From NCBI RefSeq assembly GCF_030696885.1, contig NZ_JAUYRI010000033.1:62001-126000 (forward strand): 64,000 nucleotides of DNA, in the 5' to 3' direction. Shown piece by piece: positions 8,711 through 19,834 of this stretch. The position numbers and the translations under genes were made by a program. The DNA comes from Thiobacillus sp. Its GTDB lineage: Bacteria; Pseudomonadota; Gammaproteobacteria; Burkholderiales; Thiobacillaceae. Numbering within the stretch: position 1 is the first letter of the stretch; each line of letters opens with the position of its first letter. The notes under the pieces are model-generated. The model did no database searches. It was not told the DNA's origin and saw nothing but the letters and a program-made list of their open reading frames with translations.

Positions 8711-9100
8711 TTACTGCGGCAGCAGCCGGTCCTTGGCCACGAAATACTTGCGGGCAAACGCCACCAGCTGCGCGTCGCTCGGATGATCCACAGTTTCCAC
8801 GCCGATCACGCGCGCGCTGGTCGCGGGGTCGTGGCTGTGGATGTGCTTGATCAGTTCGAGCTTGGCCTGCCCCGGTCCGACGATCAGGATCTCTGTCGCG
8901 CCGGCCAGCGCCTCGACGACCTCGTGATAATAGTGCGGGTCTTCGGCTTGGCGGCTGCCGCTGACCGAGCCCCGCTTGCGGTGCAGGTTGCGGTGCGGCG
9001 AGGCCGGGCTGACCACCGATTTCTCGACGTCATCCGGGCTGATGTGCATGATGCGGGCTTCGTTGTGGTCGAGCCAGACGACGGCATGGTAATGAGACAT
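8711..9100 (-). CDS. Conserved small protein ('translational machinery protein' type)
   Basis: Encodes 129 residues starting at the ATG at 9100, which has AAAGGAA 4 bp upstream; longer frames to 9169 lack support. The N-terminus (MSHYHAVVWLDHNEARI) and the EILIVGPGQAKLELIKHI segment resemble small proteobacterial proteins often labelled translational machinery or eRF1-like protein. The GxGxAKxxL pattern recalls the eRF1/Pelota C-domain fold. Biochemical function is unknown. It is followed by the bidirectional terminator at 8658-8696 and lies 93 bp downstream of acs, from which it could be co-transcribed. Confidence 0.75.
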   Translation of the reverse strand: MSHYHAVVWLDHNEARIMHISPDDVEKSVVSPASPHRNLHRKRGSVSGSRQAEDPHYYHEVVEALAGATEILIVGPGQAKLELIKHIHSHDPATSARVIGVETVDHPSDAQLVAFARKYFVAKDRLLPQ

Positions 9101-9193
9101 GATTTCCTTTCGCGCGTGAGTAAAAAGACCAACGGCTCTTAATATTGCGCGCTTGCGCAGTAAATTCAAGCCCCGATACGCGCCCCCGCCGCT

Positions 9194-11161
<1,968 letters not shown>

Positions 11162-11235
11162 ACAGTCTCTCCGCTGATAGAGTGTTCGTTAGGCTGTCGA
11201 TTCTAAATCAAAACCCAACCCCTCTGACCCACACC

Positions 11236-13923
11236 ATGAGCCACCCCGCCCTCGACCGCGTCGCCCGCTGTTCCCGTTATGGCCGCCGCCTGCTGGCCGC
11301 ACACGCGCAATGGGCCGACGCCCTGGCCGCACAGTTCGATCGCGCCGTGACCCGCGAGGCGATGCAGGCCTTCCTCGCCGAGCCGCCGTGCAGCGACGAA
11401 GCGGCGCTGCACCAGCGTTTGCGGCAGCTGCGCCAGCGCGTCTGGCTGATCGTCACCGCGCGCGACCTGGCCGGCAGCGCCGACCTGGCCGAGGTGACCG
11501 CCACCTGGAGCACGCTGGCCGAAGTCTGCATCGGCACGGCGCTCGACTTCCACCATGCCGCACTGGCCGCCCGCCATGGCGAGCCGCGCGACGAGAACGG
11601 CCAGCCGCAGCAGATGGTCGTGGTGGCCATGGGCAAGCTCGGCGGCGGTGAACTCAACGTGTCGTCCGACATCGACCTGATCTACCTCTACCCCGATGAA
11701 GGCGACACCGCGGCGGACGACGACACGGTCAAGCCGATCAGCAACCACGAATTCTTCATCCGCGTGGGGCGCAAGCTGACCGCCGCGCTGGGGGAAGCCA
11801 CCGCCGACGGCTACGTATTCCGCGTCGACCTGCGGCTGCGTCCATGGGGCGAGTCCGGCCCATTCGCGATGGGCTTCGCGATGCTGGAGGACTATCTGGT
11901 GGCGCAGGGCCGGCCGTGGGAGCGCTACGCCTGGATCAAGGCGCGCCCGCTGACCGGGACTCGCCACGACGAACTGATGCAGATCGTGCGGCCTTTCGTG
12001 TTCCGCAAATACCTCGACTTCGGCGCCTTTGCCGCGATCCGCGACCTGCACGTGCAGATTCGCCGCGAGGTGGCGCGCCGTGAAATGGCGCACAACGTCA
12101 AGCTCGGGCCGGGCGGCATCCGCGAAATCGAATTCACCGCGCAGGTGTTCCAGCTCATCCGCGGTGGCCAGATCGCCGCGCTGCAGCAGCGACCCACGCT
12201 CACGGTGCTGGACGAACTGGCGAAGGGCGGGCTGATGACCGAGGATGCGCAGCAGGAACTCGCCGCCGCTTACGATTTTTTGCGCCGGCTGGAACACCGC
12301 ATCCAGTATCTCGACGACGCGCAGACCCAGCAGATGCCAGACGACGCCGAATCGCAGGCGATGCTCGCCGAGGCGATGGGGTTTGCCGACCACGCCGCCC
12401 TGCTGGCCGCGCTCGACTACCACCGCAACAAGGTCACGCGCCATTTCGAGCAGGTGTTCGCGGCACCGCAGACCGACCAGATGAGCCATCCGCTGTCCGC
12501 CGTGTGCTGCGGAACGGCGAATGCCGTCACCATCCACGCGCTGCTGGAAAACGCCGGCTACGACGATCCGGAGCGGGTGCTGGCGACACTCGACGCGCTG
12601 CGTCACGGCACCGCGCGGCTGGCCGAGTCGACCCAGCTCATTCTGAATGCACTGTTGCCGCCGGCGCTCGAAGTCATCGGCAGCCAGCCCGACCCGGCGG
12701 TCACGCTGGAGCGTTTCGCCGCGCTGGTGCAGGCGATTGCGCGCCGCTCCACCTATCTGGCGCTGCTCGCCGAATACCCGGCGGCGCTGCGCCAGCTGGT
12801 GCGCCTGCTGGCAGCGAGCCCGTGGGCCGCGCAGATGATCACGCAGCAGCCGCAATTGCTGGACGAACTGATCGCGCCGCAGCACCTGATGCGTGTGCCC
12901 GACTGGACGCAACTGGCCGCGCAGTTGCACGACGAACTCGATGCCCACCCCGGCGACACCGAGGCGCAGATGGATGCGCTGCGCCGCTTCAAGCGGGCGC
13001 AGACGCTGCGCCTGCTGGCGCAGGACGTGGCCGGCCGGCTGACGCTGGAAGCGCTGTCGGATCACCTGTCGTATCTGGCCGACACGCTGTTGAATGAAAC
13101 GCTGGCGCGCTGCTGGGCCGGGCTGAAGTCGCGCCACCGCGACGAACCGCGCTTCGCCGTCATCGGCTACGGCAAGCTCGGCGGCAAAGAGCTCGGCTAT
13201 GCCTCCGACCTCGACTTGGTGTTCCTCTACGACGACGCCGACGAACGCGCGCAGGAAACCTATGCGCGGCTGGCGCAGCGCATCAACACCTGGCTGGGCA
13301 CGCTGACACCGGCCGGCATGCTCTACGAAACCGACCTGCGCCTGCGCCCGGACGGCGCCTCGGGCCTGCTGGTCAGTTCGACCGAGGCCTTCCGCGACTA
13401 CCAGCTGCACCATGCCTGGGTGTGGGAACACCAGGCGCTGACGCGCGCGCGTTTCGTCTGCGGCGACGCGGCGATCGGTGCGGTCTTCGAGGCGCTGCGC
13501 CGCGCGGTGCTGTGCCTGCCGCGCGATGCCGCAAAACTGCGCGAGGAGGTGCTGGCCATGCGCGAAAAAATGCACGCCGGCCACGTCAACGATTCCGATC
13601 TGTTCGACCTCAAGCACGACAATGGCGGCATCGTCGACGTCGAATTCAGCGTGCAGTATCTGGTGCTGCGGCACTGCGCCGCGCACCCCGAGCTCGCCGA
13701 CAACGTCGGCAACATCGCACTGCTGCTGCGTGCCGGCGCCGCCGGCCTGATTCCCGCCGACATTGCCAAGGCCGCCGCCGACGCCTACCGCGAGCTGCGC
13801 CGCCAGCAGCACGCCATCAAGCTCTCCGGCGCGGAATACGCCCGGGTGCCGCCGGCGGCCCTAGCCGGCGCCCGCGATGCGGTCCGGACACTATGGTCGC
13901 AGGTGATGTGCGATCCGCAATGA
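11236..13923 (+). CDS. glnE: Bifunctional glutamine synthetase adenylyltransferase/adenylyl-removing enzyme
   Basis: GlnE of 895 residues controls glutamine synthetase by adding or removing AMP on a tyrosine in response to PII. Two nucleotidyltransferase domains are visible: GGGELNVSSDIDLIYLY at about residue 135 (adenylyl-removing half) and GGKELGYASDLDLVFLY at about residue 648 (adenylyl-transferring half). Both Asp-x-Asp metal sites are intact. The ATG at 11236 (MSHPALDRV) is preferred over an in-frame start 54 bp upstream. Confidence 0.97.
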   Translation: MSHPALDRVARCSRYGRRLLAAHAQWADALAAQFDRAVTREAMQAFLAEPPCSDEAALHQRLRQLRQRVWLIVTARDLAGSADLAEVTATWSTLAEVCIGTALDFHHAALAARHGEPRDENGQPQQMVVVAMGKLGGGELNVSSDIDLIYLYPDEGDTAADDDTVKPISNHEFFIRVGRKLTAALGEATADGYVFRVDLRLRPWGESGPFAMGFAMLEDYLVAQGRPWERYAWIKARPLTGTRHDELMQIVRPFVFRKYLDFGAFAAIRDLHVQIRREVARREMAHNVKLGPGGIREIEFTAQVFQLIRGGQIAALQQRPTLTVLDELAKGGLMTEDAQQELAAAYDFLRRLEHRIQYLDDAQTQQMPDDAESQAMLAEAMGFADHAALLAALDYHRNKVTRHFEQVFAAPQTDQMSHPLSAVCCGTANAVTIHALLENAGYDDPERVLATLDALRHGTARLAESTQLILNALLPPALEVIGSQPDPAVTLERFAALVQAIARRSTYLALLAEYPAALRQLVRLLAASPWAAQMITQQPQLLDELIAPQHLMRVPDWTQLAAQLHDELDAHPGDTEAQMDALRRFKRAQTLRLLAQDVAGRLTLEALSDHLSYLADTLLNETLARCWAGLKSRHRDEPRFAVIGYGKLGGKELGYASDLDLVFLYDDADERAQETYARLAQRINTWLGTLTPAGMLYETDLRLRPDGASGLLVSSTEAFRDYQLHHAWVWEHQALTRARFVCGDAAIGAVFEALRRAVLCLPRDAAKLREEVLAMREKMHAGHVNDSDLFDLKHDNGGIVDVEFSVQYLVLRHCAAHPELADNVGNIALLLRAGAAGLIPADIAKAAADAYRELRRQQHAIKLSGAEYARVPPAALAGARDAVRTLWSQVMCDPQ

Positions 13924-13966
13924 TTCCTGCCATGATGACGGTTTTGACCTATCCGGAGCGTTCATC

Positions 13967-14434
13967 TTGACCCCATCGCCTAACCCGGCCCACGAGGCCT
14001 TGCGCCAGTTTCGCGTGATTTTCAGCGCGGTGCGCCAGCATTTCCAGGCCGTCGAGAAAGCCTGCGGGGTCAGCGGCGCCCAGATCTGGGCCATGTCGGC
14101 GTTGCGCCAGTCGCCCGGCATGAAAGTGTCCGAACTGGCGCAGGCCATGTCGATCCACACCTCCACCGCCAGCAACCTGCTCGACAAGATCGAGCGGGCC
14201 GGCCTGGTGCGGCGCGAGCGCAAGCACGCCGACCAGCGCGTGGTTCAGCTCTACCTCACCGAAAAGGGGGAACAGGCACTCGACAAGGCGCCGCAGCCGC
14301 TGACCGGCATGCTGACGCACGCCCTCGGCCAGCTGTCCGAAGACACCTTGAGCCGTCTGAATCAGGATCTGGCCACGCTGATCGCGCACATGGGCGCGGT
14401 CGACTACCAGGCCGCGCAAAAACCGCTGTCGTAA
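13967..14434 (+). CDS. MarR family transcriptional regulator
   Basis: A 155-residue winged-helix regulator. The MarR core runs from about residue 30 to 110: a helix-turn-helix (VSELAQAMSIHTSTASNLLDK) followed by the basic wing (GLVRRERKHADQR). The start appears to be TTG at 13967 with GGAGCG 7 bp upstream; no ATG fits better. It is 43 bp downstream of glnE on the same strand and 16 bp from the convergent DUF2062 gene. Ligand and targets are not evident. Confidence 0.88.
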   Translation: MTPSPNPAHEALRQFRVIFSAVRQHFQAVEKACGVSGAQIWAMSALRQSPGMKVSELAQAMSIHTSTASNLLDKIERAGLVRRERKHADQRVVQLYLTEKGEQALDKAPQPLTGMLTHALGQLSEDTLSRLNQDLATLIAHMGAVDYQAAQKPLS

Positions 14435-14450
14435 GCCCGTAGCCTGTGCG

Positions 14451-15002
14451 TTAACGCGCGGCGCGGCGCGCACGACGGCGCTGCCAGGCGCGCACGATGC
14501 GCATCCGCCAGGCCCAGTGCACCGCAAAATACATCACCACCGACAGCGTGATCGCCAGCGTCAGCAGGCCCAGCGCCAGCGGCGCGCCCACCGTGGCCAG
14601 GCGGTCCATCCACAGCGCCAGCCCAGTCGCCGTCTTGGCCGCCACGCGTTCGAGGTCGACTTCGGTCACCGGCACGTTGGCGTGCCCCAGCATCCAGGCG
14701 CCCAGGTGATAGGCGGCGTAATACACCGGCGCGAACGTGATCGGATTGGTCACCAGCGTGCTGCCGACGGCGGCCGGAATATTGGCGCGCAGCAGCAAGG
14801 CCGCCCCCGAGGCAAAGAGGATCTGCGCCACCGGCATCAGCAGACCGAAGAAAATCCCGATCGCGAGCCCCAGCGCAATGCCACGGCGATTCACATGCCA
14901 CAGCCGCGGGTGATGCAGCATCGGCCCCATCCACTGCAGCGCACGGTGATTGCGCAGGGTGTGCGGGTCGGGCATGAAACGGCGAAAACGCTCGGGCAGC
15001 AT
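14451..15002 (-). CDS. DUF2062 membrane protein
   Basis: A 183-residue inner-membrane protein with the DUF2062 pattern: an Arg/Pro-rich cytosolic N-terminus, HRGIALGLAIG-like first hydrophobic stretch (here NRRGIALGLAIG), TNPITFAPVYYAAYHLG in the middle, and a final helix before an Arg-rich tail. About three or four transmembrane segments are predicted. Function of the family is not established. It is convergent with the MarR gene. Confidence 0.88.
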   Translation of the reverse strand: MLPERFRRFMPDPHTLRNHRALQWMGPMLHHPRLWHVNRRGIALGLAIGIFFGLLMPVAQILFASGAALLLRANIPAAVGSTLVTNPITFAPVYYAAYHLGAWMLGHANVPVTEVDLERVAAKTATGLALWMDRLATVGAPLALGLLTLAITLSVVMYFAVHWAWRMRIVRAWQRRRARRAAR

Positions 15003-15245
15003 GATGAGGGGGTCAGACGGTTTTGGACGAAATGGGCATGTCAGCTTCTATGACGGCCTGATCGGTAGAAAGGTTTAATCCTGCCACGTAATGTTTGCGC
15101 TCATCTACCGGACTTGCAAGCGGTTGGCAGATGACGGCTGCATGACGACATGGGCGCCGCCAGCGCGCGCAATCCGGAACCTCGCGGTCATTTCATCGAG
15201 GTGTGCCAGAATTGTAAGGGTACGCCAACCGAACGGAGACCTCGC

Positions 15246-17954
15246 TTGCAAACAAACGACCGTCCGCCCCCCTGGCACAGCCTGCCCGCCAGCGACGCCC
15301 TGACTCGGCTGGATACCCCGCGCAGCGGCCTCGATCCGGCCGAGATCGAATCCCGGCGCGCGCAGTACGGCGCCAACCGACTGCCGCCGCCGCAATCGCA
15401 GCCAGCCTGGCAGCGACTGCTGCTGCAGTTCCACAATGTGCTGATCTACGTGCTGCTGGCAGCCGGCGTCATCACCGCCGTGCTCGGCCACTGGCTCGAT
15501 TCCGGCGTGATTTTCGGTGTGGTCGTCATCAATGCGGTGATCGGCTTCATCCAGGAGGGCCGCGCCGAACAGGCACTCGATGCGATCCGCGACATGCTGT
15601 CGCCGCACGCCATCGTCACCCGCGCCGGCGAACGCCATGAAATTCCGGCCGAGGACCTGGTGCCCGGCGACATCGTGCACCTGGCCTCGGGCGACCGCGT
15701 GCCGGCCGACCTTCGCCTGATCGACATCAAGAGCCTGAGGGTGATGGAAGCCGCGCTGACCGGCGAATCGCTCGCGGTCGACAAGCAGGTCGATCCGGTG
15801 GCGGAAGACGCCGCGCTCGGCGACCGCGCCAGCATGGCGTGGTCGGGCACGCTGGTCACCTACGGTCAGGGCACCGGCGTGGTAACAGCCACCGGCACCG
15901 AAACCGAGCTGGGCCGCATCAGCACCCTGCTGTCGACCGTCGAGAAACTCACCACCCCGCTGCTGAAACAGATGTCGCGCTTCGGCCAGTGGCTGGCAGG
16001 CGGCATCCTGCTGCTGTCGGCGCTGCTGTTCGGCTTTGGCGTATGGGTGCGCGACTATGCGGCGAACGACATGTTCCTCGCTGCGGTGGGCCTGGCGGTG
16101 GCGGCGATTCCCGAGGGCCTGCCGGCGATCATGACCATCACGCTCGCCATCGGCGTCACGCGCATGGCGCATCGCCACGCCATCATCCGCCGCCTGCCCG
16201 CAGTGGAAACGCTGGGCGCGGTCAGCGTCATTTGCTCGGACAAGACCGGTACGCTGACGCGCAATGAAATGACGGTGCAGATCGTCATCGACACCGACGC
16301 CAGCTTCGACGTATCGGGCAGCGGTTATGCGCCCGAGGGCGGCTTCAGCCGCGCCGGTGCGCAGGTCGATCCGGAATCGCAGCCGCTGCTGCAGGAGCTG
16401 GCGCACGCTGCCCTGCTCTGCAACGACGCCGACCTGCGCGAAACCGGCGACGGCTGGCAACTGACCGGCGACCCCACCGAAGGCGCGCTGCTGACCCTGG
16501 CGCTGAAGGCCGGGCTGGACCTGCGCCGCACCCGCGAGGCGCTGCCGCGCACCGACGTCATCCCGTTCGAGTCCGAGCACCGCTTCATGGCGACGCTCAA
16601 CCACGACCACGCCGGCCACGGCTATCTCTATCTCAAGGGCGCACCGGAGCGCGTGCTGGCGCTGTGCACCACGCAACGCGGCGCGGACGGCGACAACGCA
16701 TTCGACCCCGAGCACTGGCACGCCCGCACGGAAGCGGCCGCTTCCCAAGGCATGCGGCTGCTGGCGCTGGCGGTGCGGCGCAGCGACGACGCGACGACGC
16801 TCAACTTCGACGACATCGAGCGCGGCGACTTCACCCTGCTGGCCGTGCTGGGGCTGGCCGACCCGCCGCGCGAGGAGGCCATCCGTGCGGTCGCCGACTG
16901 CCGTGCAGCGGGCATCAAGGTCAAGATGATCACCGGCGACCACGCCGCCACCGCGCTGGCCATCGGCAAACAGCTCGGGCTGGACGAATCGGTCACCGCA
17001 ATGACCGGTGCCGAGATCGAGACCTTCGATGACGCCCGTCTGCGCGAAGTGGTGGGCGAAGTCGACGTGTTCGCGCGCGCCAGCCCGGAACACAAGCTGC
17101 GCCTGGTCGAGGCCCTGCAAAGCCTGGGCGAGGTCACCGCGATGACCGGCGACGGCGTCAACGACGCGCCGGCGCTGCGGCGCGCCGACATCGGCGTGGC
17201 GATGGGCAAGAAAGGCACCGAGGCCGCCAAGGAAGCGGCAGAAATGGTGCTGGCCGACGACAACTTCGCCTCGATCGCGCACGCGGTCGAGGAAGGCCGC
17301 ACCGTCTACGGCAACCTGAAAAAGGCCATCGTGTTCATCCTCCCCACCAACGCGGCGCAGGCCGGCATGGTGCTGATCGCGATCCTGCTCGGGCTCACCC
17401 TGCCGATCACCCCGGTGCAGATCCTGTGGGTCAACATGGTGACGGCGGTGACGCTGGCGCTGGCGCTCGCCTTCGAGCATCCCGAGCCCGAAGCCATGCG
17501 CCAGCCGCCGCGCGACCCGCGCGAACCGCTGCTGACGCGCTTCATGCTGTGGCGCATCACGTTCGTCACGGTGTTTCTGGTGGCCGGATCGCTCGGCCTG
17601 TTCCTGTGGGAACTGGAGCGCGGCATGCCACTTGAGGCGGCGCGCACCGCCGCGATCAATGCGCTGGTCATGGGCGAGATTTTCTATCTGTTCAACTGCC
17701 GCCGCCTCACCGCGCCGGTCGTCGGCTGGTCGGGCTTTTTCGGCAACCGGGCGGTGCTGATCGCGATCGGCGTGCTGATCGTGCTGCAGGGCCTGTTCAC
17801 CTACCTGCCGCTGCTGCAGTCGCTGTTCGCCACCACGCCGCTCGACCTCGCAACCTGGGGACGCATCGTCCTGTTCGGCCTCATCGTCTACAGCGTGGTT
17901 GAAATCGAAAAAGCCGTGATCCGCCGCGGCAACCGGCCCACCGCCACGCGCTGA
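15246..17954 (+). CDS. P2-type cation-transporting ATPase
   Basis: A 902-residue P-type ATPase. The phosphorylated Asp is D332 in DKTGT, and the TGES actuator loop, KGAPE nucleotide-binding motif and TGDGVNDAPAL hinge are all present. The M4 motif PEGLP and M6 motif WVNMVTA place it among P2 pumps related to Ca2+ and Na+/K+ ATPases; the ion cannot be assigned from sequence. The start is probably TTG at 15246, with GGAGAC 6 bp upstream and good agreement with family N-termini. It is followed after 6 bp by an antiporter gene, which suggests an ion-homeostasis operon. Confidence 0.92.
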   Translation: MQTNDRPPPWHSLPASDALTRLDTPRSGLDPAEIESRRAQYGANRLPPPQSQPAWQRLLLQFHNVLIYVLLAAGVITAVLGHWLDSGVIFGVVVINAVIGFIQEGRAEQALDAIRDMLSPHAIVTRAGERHEIPAEDLVPGDIVHLASGDRVPADLRLIDIKSLRVMEAALTGESLAVDKQVDPVAEDAALGDRASMAWSGTLVTYGQGTGVVTATGTETELGRISTLLSTVEKLTTPLLKQMSRFGQWLAGGILLLSALLFGFGVWVRDYAANDMFLAAVGLAVAAIPEGLPAIMTITLAIGVTRMAHRHAIIRRLPAVETLGAVSVICSDKTGTLTRNEMTVQIVIDTDASFDVSGSGYAPEGGFSRAGAQVDPESQPLLQELAHAALLCNDADLRETGDGWQLTGDPTEGALLTLALKAGLDLRRTREALPRTDVIPFESEHRFMATLNHDHAGHGYLYLKGAPERVLALCTTQRGADGDNAFDPEHWHARTEAAASQGMRLLALAVRRSDDATTLNFDDIERGDFTLLAVLGLADPPREEAIRAVADCRAAGIKVKMITGDHAATALAIGKQLGLDESVTAMTGAEIETFDDARLREVVGEVDVFARASPEHKLRLVEALQSLGEVTAMTGDGVNDAPALRRADIGVAMGKKGTEAAKEAAEMVLADDNFASIAHAVEEGRTVYGNLKKAIVFILPTNAAQAGMVLIAILLGLTLPITPVQILWVNMVTAVTLALALAFEHPEPEAMRQPPRDPREPLLTRFMLWRITFVTVFLVAGSLGLFLWELERGMPLEAARTAAINALVMGEIFYLFNCRRLTAPVVGWSGFFGNRAVLIAIGVLIVLQGLFTYLPLLQSLFATTPLDLATWGRIVLFGLIVYSVVEIEKAVIRRGNRPTATR

Positions 17955-17960
17955 CGCAGC

Positions 17961-19697
17961 ATGGATCTGATCAACCAGTTCGTCCTCGCCGGCGCCGTGC
18001 TGCTGTTGCTGGCCATCCTCGCCAGCGCGCTGTCGTATCGCATCGGCATGCCGCTGCTGCTGGTATTTCTGGCGGTCGGCATGCTGGCCGGCGAAGACGG
18101 TCCGGGCGGCATTCAGTTCGACGACAGCGGCATCGCCTACACCGTCGGCAGCGTCGCGCTCGCCATCATCCTGCTCGATGGCGGACTCAACACGCGCGCG
18201 GAGACTTTCCGCGCCAGCCTCAAGCCCGCCTCCATGCTGGCCACGCTGGGCGTGCTGGTCACCTGCGTGGTGACGGGCCTGTTCGCTGCCTGGGTGCTCA
18301 ATTTTGGCCTGCTGGAAGGCATGCTGGTCGGCGCGGTGGTCGGCTCGACCGACGCCGCGGCGGTGTTCGCGCTGCTGCACGCCAAGGGGCTGGCGCTGAA
18401 GGAGCGCGTGTCCGCCACGCTGGAAATCGAATCCGGCAGCAACGACCCGATGGCGGCGCTGCTCACCATTGTCTTTATCGAGCTGATCCTCGCCGGCCAA
18501 CGCAGCCCGGGGTGGGAGACGCTGGGCCTGCTGGCGCAGCAGATGGGCCTCGGCCTCGTTGCCGGCCTGGGCGGCGGCAGGCTGCTGGTGTGGCTGGCCA
18601 ATCGCCTGCCGCTGGAACGCGGCATGTATCCGATGCTGATCCTCGCCGGCGGACTGATGCTCTACAGCCTCACGACGGTGCTCGGCGGCAGCGGCTTCCT
18701 CGCGATCTATCTGGCCGGCGTGGTGGTGGGCAACCGCAGTCCGCGTGAGGCAACCAACATCCTGCAGGTGCACAACGGCCTGTCCTGGCTGGCGCAGATC
18801 GGCATGTTCCTGATGCTGGGCCTGCTCGCCACCCCGAGCGAACTCATCCAGCACGCGCCGGCGGCGCTTGCCATTGCGCTGGTCCTGATGTTCGTCGCGC
18901 GTCCGCTTGCGGTGTGGCTGTGTCTGCTGCCTTTCCACTTTCCGTGGCGCGAACAGGTGTTCATTTCCTGGGTCGGGCTGCGCGGCGCGGTGCCCATCAT
19001 TCTTGCCCTGTTTCCGCTGCTGGCGGGGATTCCGGAGGCCACGCTGATTCTCGACGTGGCCTTCTTCGTCGTGCTGATCTCGCTCACCGTGCAGGGCTGG
19101 ACCATCCCCGCCCTGGCCCGCCACCTGCGTCTGCAGGTGCCGCCGGCGCCCGAACCCACCGAGCGCCACGATCTGGCGGCAGGGGCGGCGAATGGACATG
19201 CACTGTTCGGCTATCGACTGACGCCCGACGCGCCGCTGCTCGGGCAGGATGCCCACGCGCTGCGCTTGCCGGGCGCTGCGCGACCCGTCGCGGTCATGCG
19301 AGACAGCGCGGCACTGGACCTGGAAGCTGCAGGCCCGCTGGCCACCGGGGATACGCTGTACGTCCTCGCCCGGGCGGAAGTAGGCGCCACCCTGAGCGAT
19401 CTGCTGGTGACGCCCGCCGCGCCGACCTACCTGGAAAAGCGCGAGTTTTATGGCGACTTTGTGCTGCGCGGGGATGCGCAGGTGGCGGCGGTGGCAGCGC
19501 AATACGATCTGCCTTTGCCGGAGGCCATGACGGGACTGACACTGGAAGATTTCCTTGCATTGAAGCTGCGCAGCCACCCGGTGGTGGGCGATCGCGTACG
19601 CCTGGGCAAGCTGGAATTTGTGGTGCGAACGGTCGCGGACGGTCACGTCACCCAGGTGGGCTTGAGGATTCCGACCCATCTCGACGAGATGTCTTGA
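17961..19697 (+). CDS. CPA1 family K+/H+ antiporter (NhaP2/CvrA-like)
   Basis: A 578-residue inner-membrane exchanger. The first 390 residues hold about 12 transmembrane helices with the CPA1 motifs GEDGPGGI and GSTDAAAVF (the Asp pair region for ion exchange). A TrkA-C-like regulatory domain follows (about 400-480), then a CorC/HlyC transporter-associated domain (about 495-578). That three-part layout is diagnostic for NhaP2/CvrA, which exports K+ in exchange for H+. It starts 6 bp after the P-type ATPase stop. Confidence 0.92.
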   Translation: MDLINQFVLAGAVLLLLAILASALSYRIGMPLLLVFLAVGMLAGEDGPGGIQFDDSGIAYTVGSVALAIILLDGGLNTRAETFRASLKPASMLATLGVLVTCVVTGLFAAWVLNFGLLEGMLVGAVVGSTDAAAVFALLHAKGLALKERVSATLEIESGSNDPMAALLTIVFIELILAGQRSPGWETLGLLAQQMGLGLVAGLGGGRLLVWLANRLPLERGMYPMLILAGGLMLYSLTTVLGGSGFLAIYLAGVVVGNRSPREATNILQVHNGLSWLAQIGMFLMLGLLATPSELIQHAPAALAIALVLMFVARPLAVWLCLLPFHFPWREQVFISWVGLRGAVPIILALFPLLAGIPEATLILDVAFFVVLISLTVQGWTIPALARHLRLQVPPAPEPTERHDLAAGAANGHALFGYRLTPDAPLLGQDAHALRLPGAARPVAVMRDSAALDLEAAGPLATGDTLYVLARAEVGATLSDLLVTPAAPTYLEKREFYGDFVLRGDAQVAAVAAQYDLPLPEAMTGLTLEDFLALKLRSHPVVGDRVRLGKLEFVVRTVADGHVTQVGLRIPTHLDEMS

Positions 19698-19834
19698 TGC
19701 CGCAACAATACTGCAACAATTCGGCGCGCTTCCATGCATTCCGAATACGGCGCTGCAGCCAGCCACTCGGGCGTACGGACGTACAGGCCGGTACCCTAGA
19801 ATGAATATGTTGACGACAAAACAAACCCAGACCG

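Noticed and set aside
11203-13812. An 869-codon open frame on the minus strand
   Set aside because: Antisense shadow of glnE, which is unambiguous on the plus strand.
15105-19766. A 1553-codon open frame on the minus strand
   Set aside because: It lies antisense to the P-type ATPase and CPA1 antiporter genes, is rich in His, Gln and Arg, and has no recognisable domain; a codon-bias shadow.
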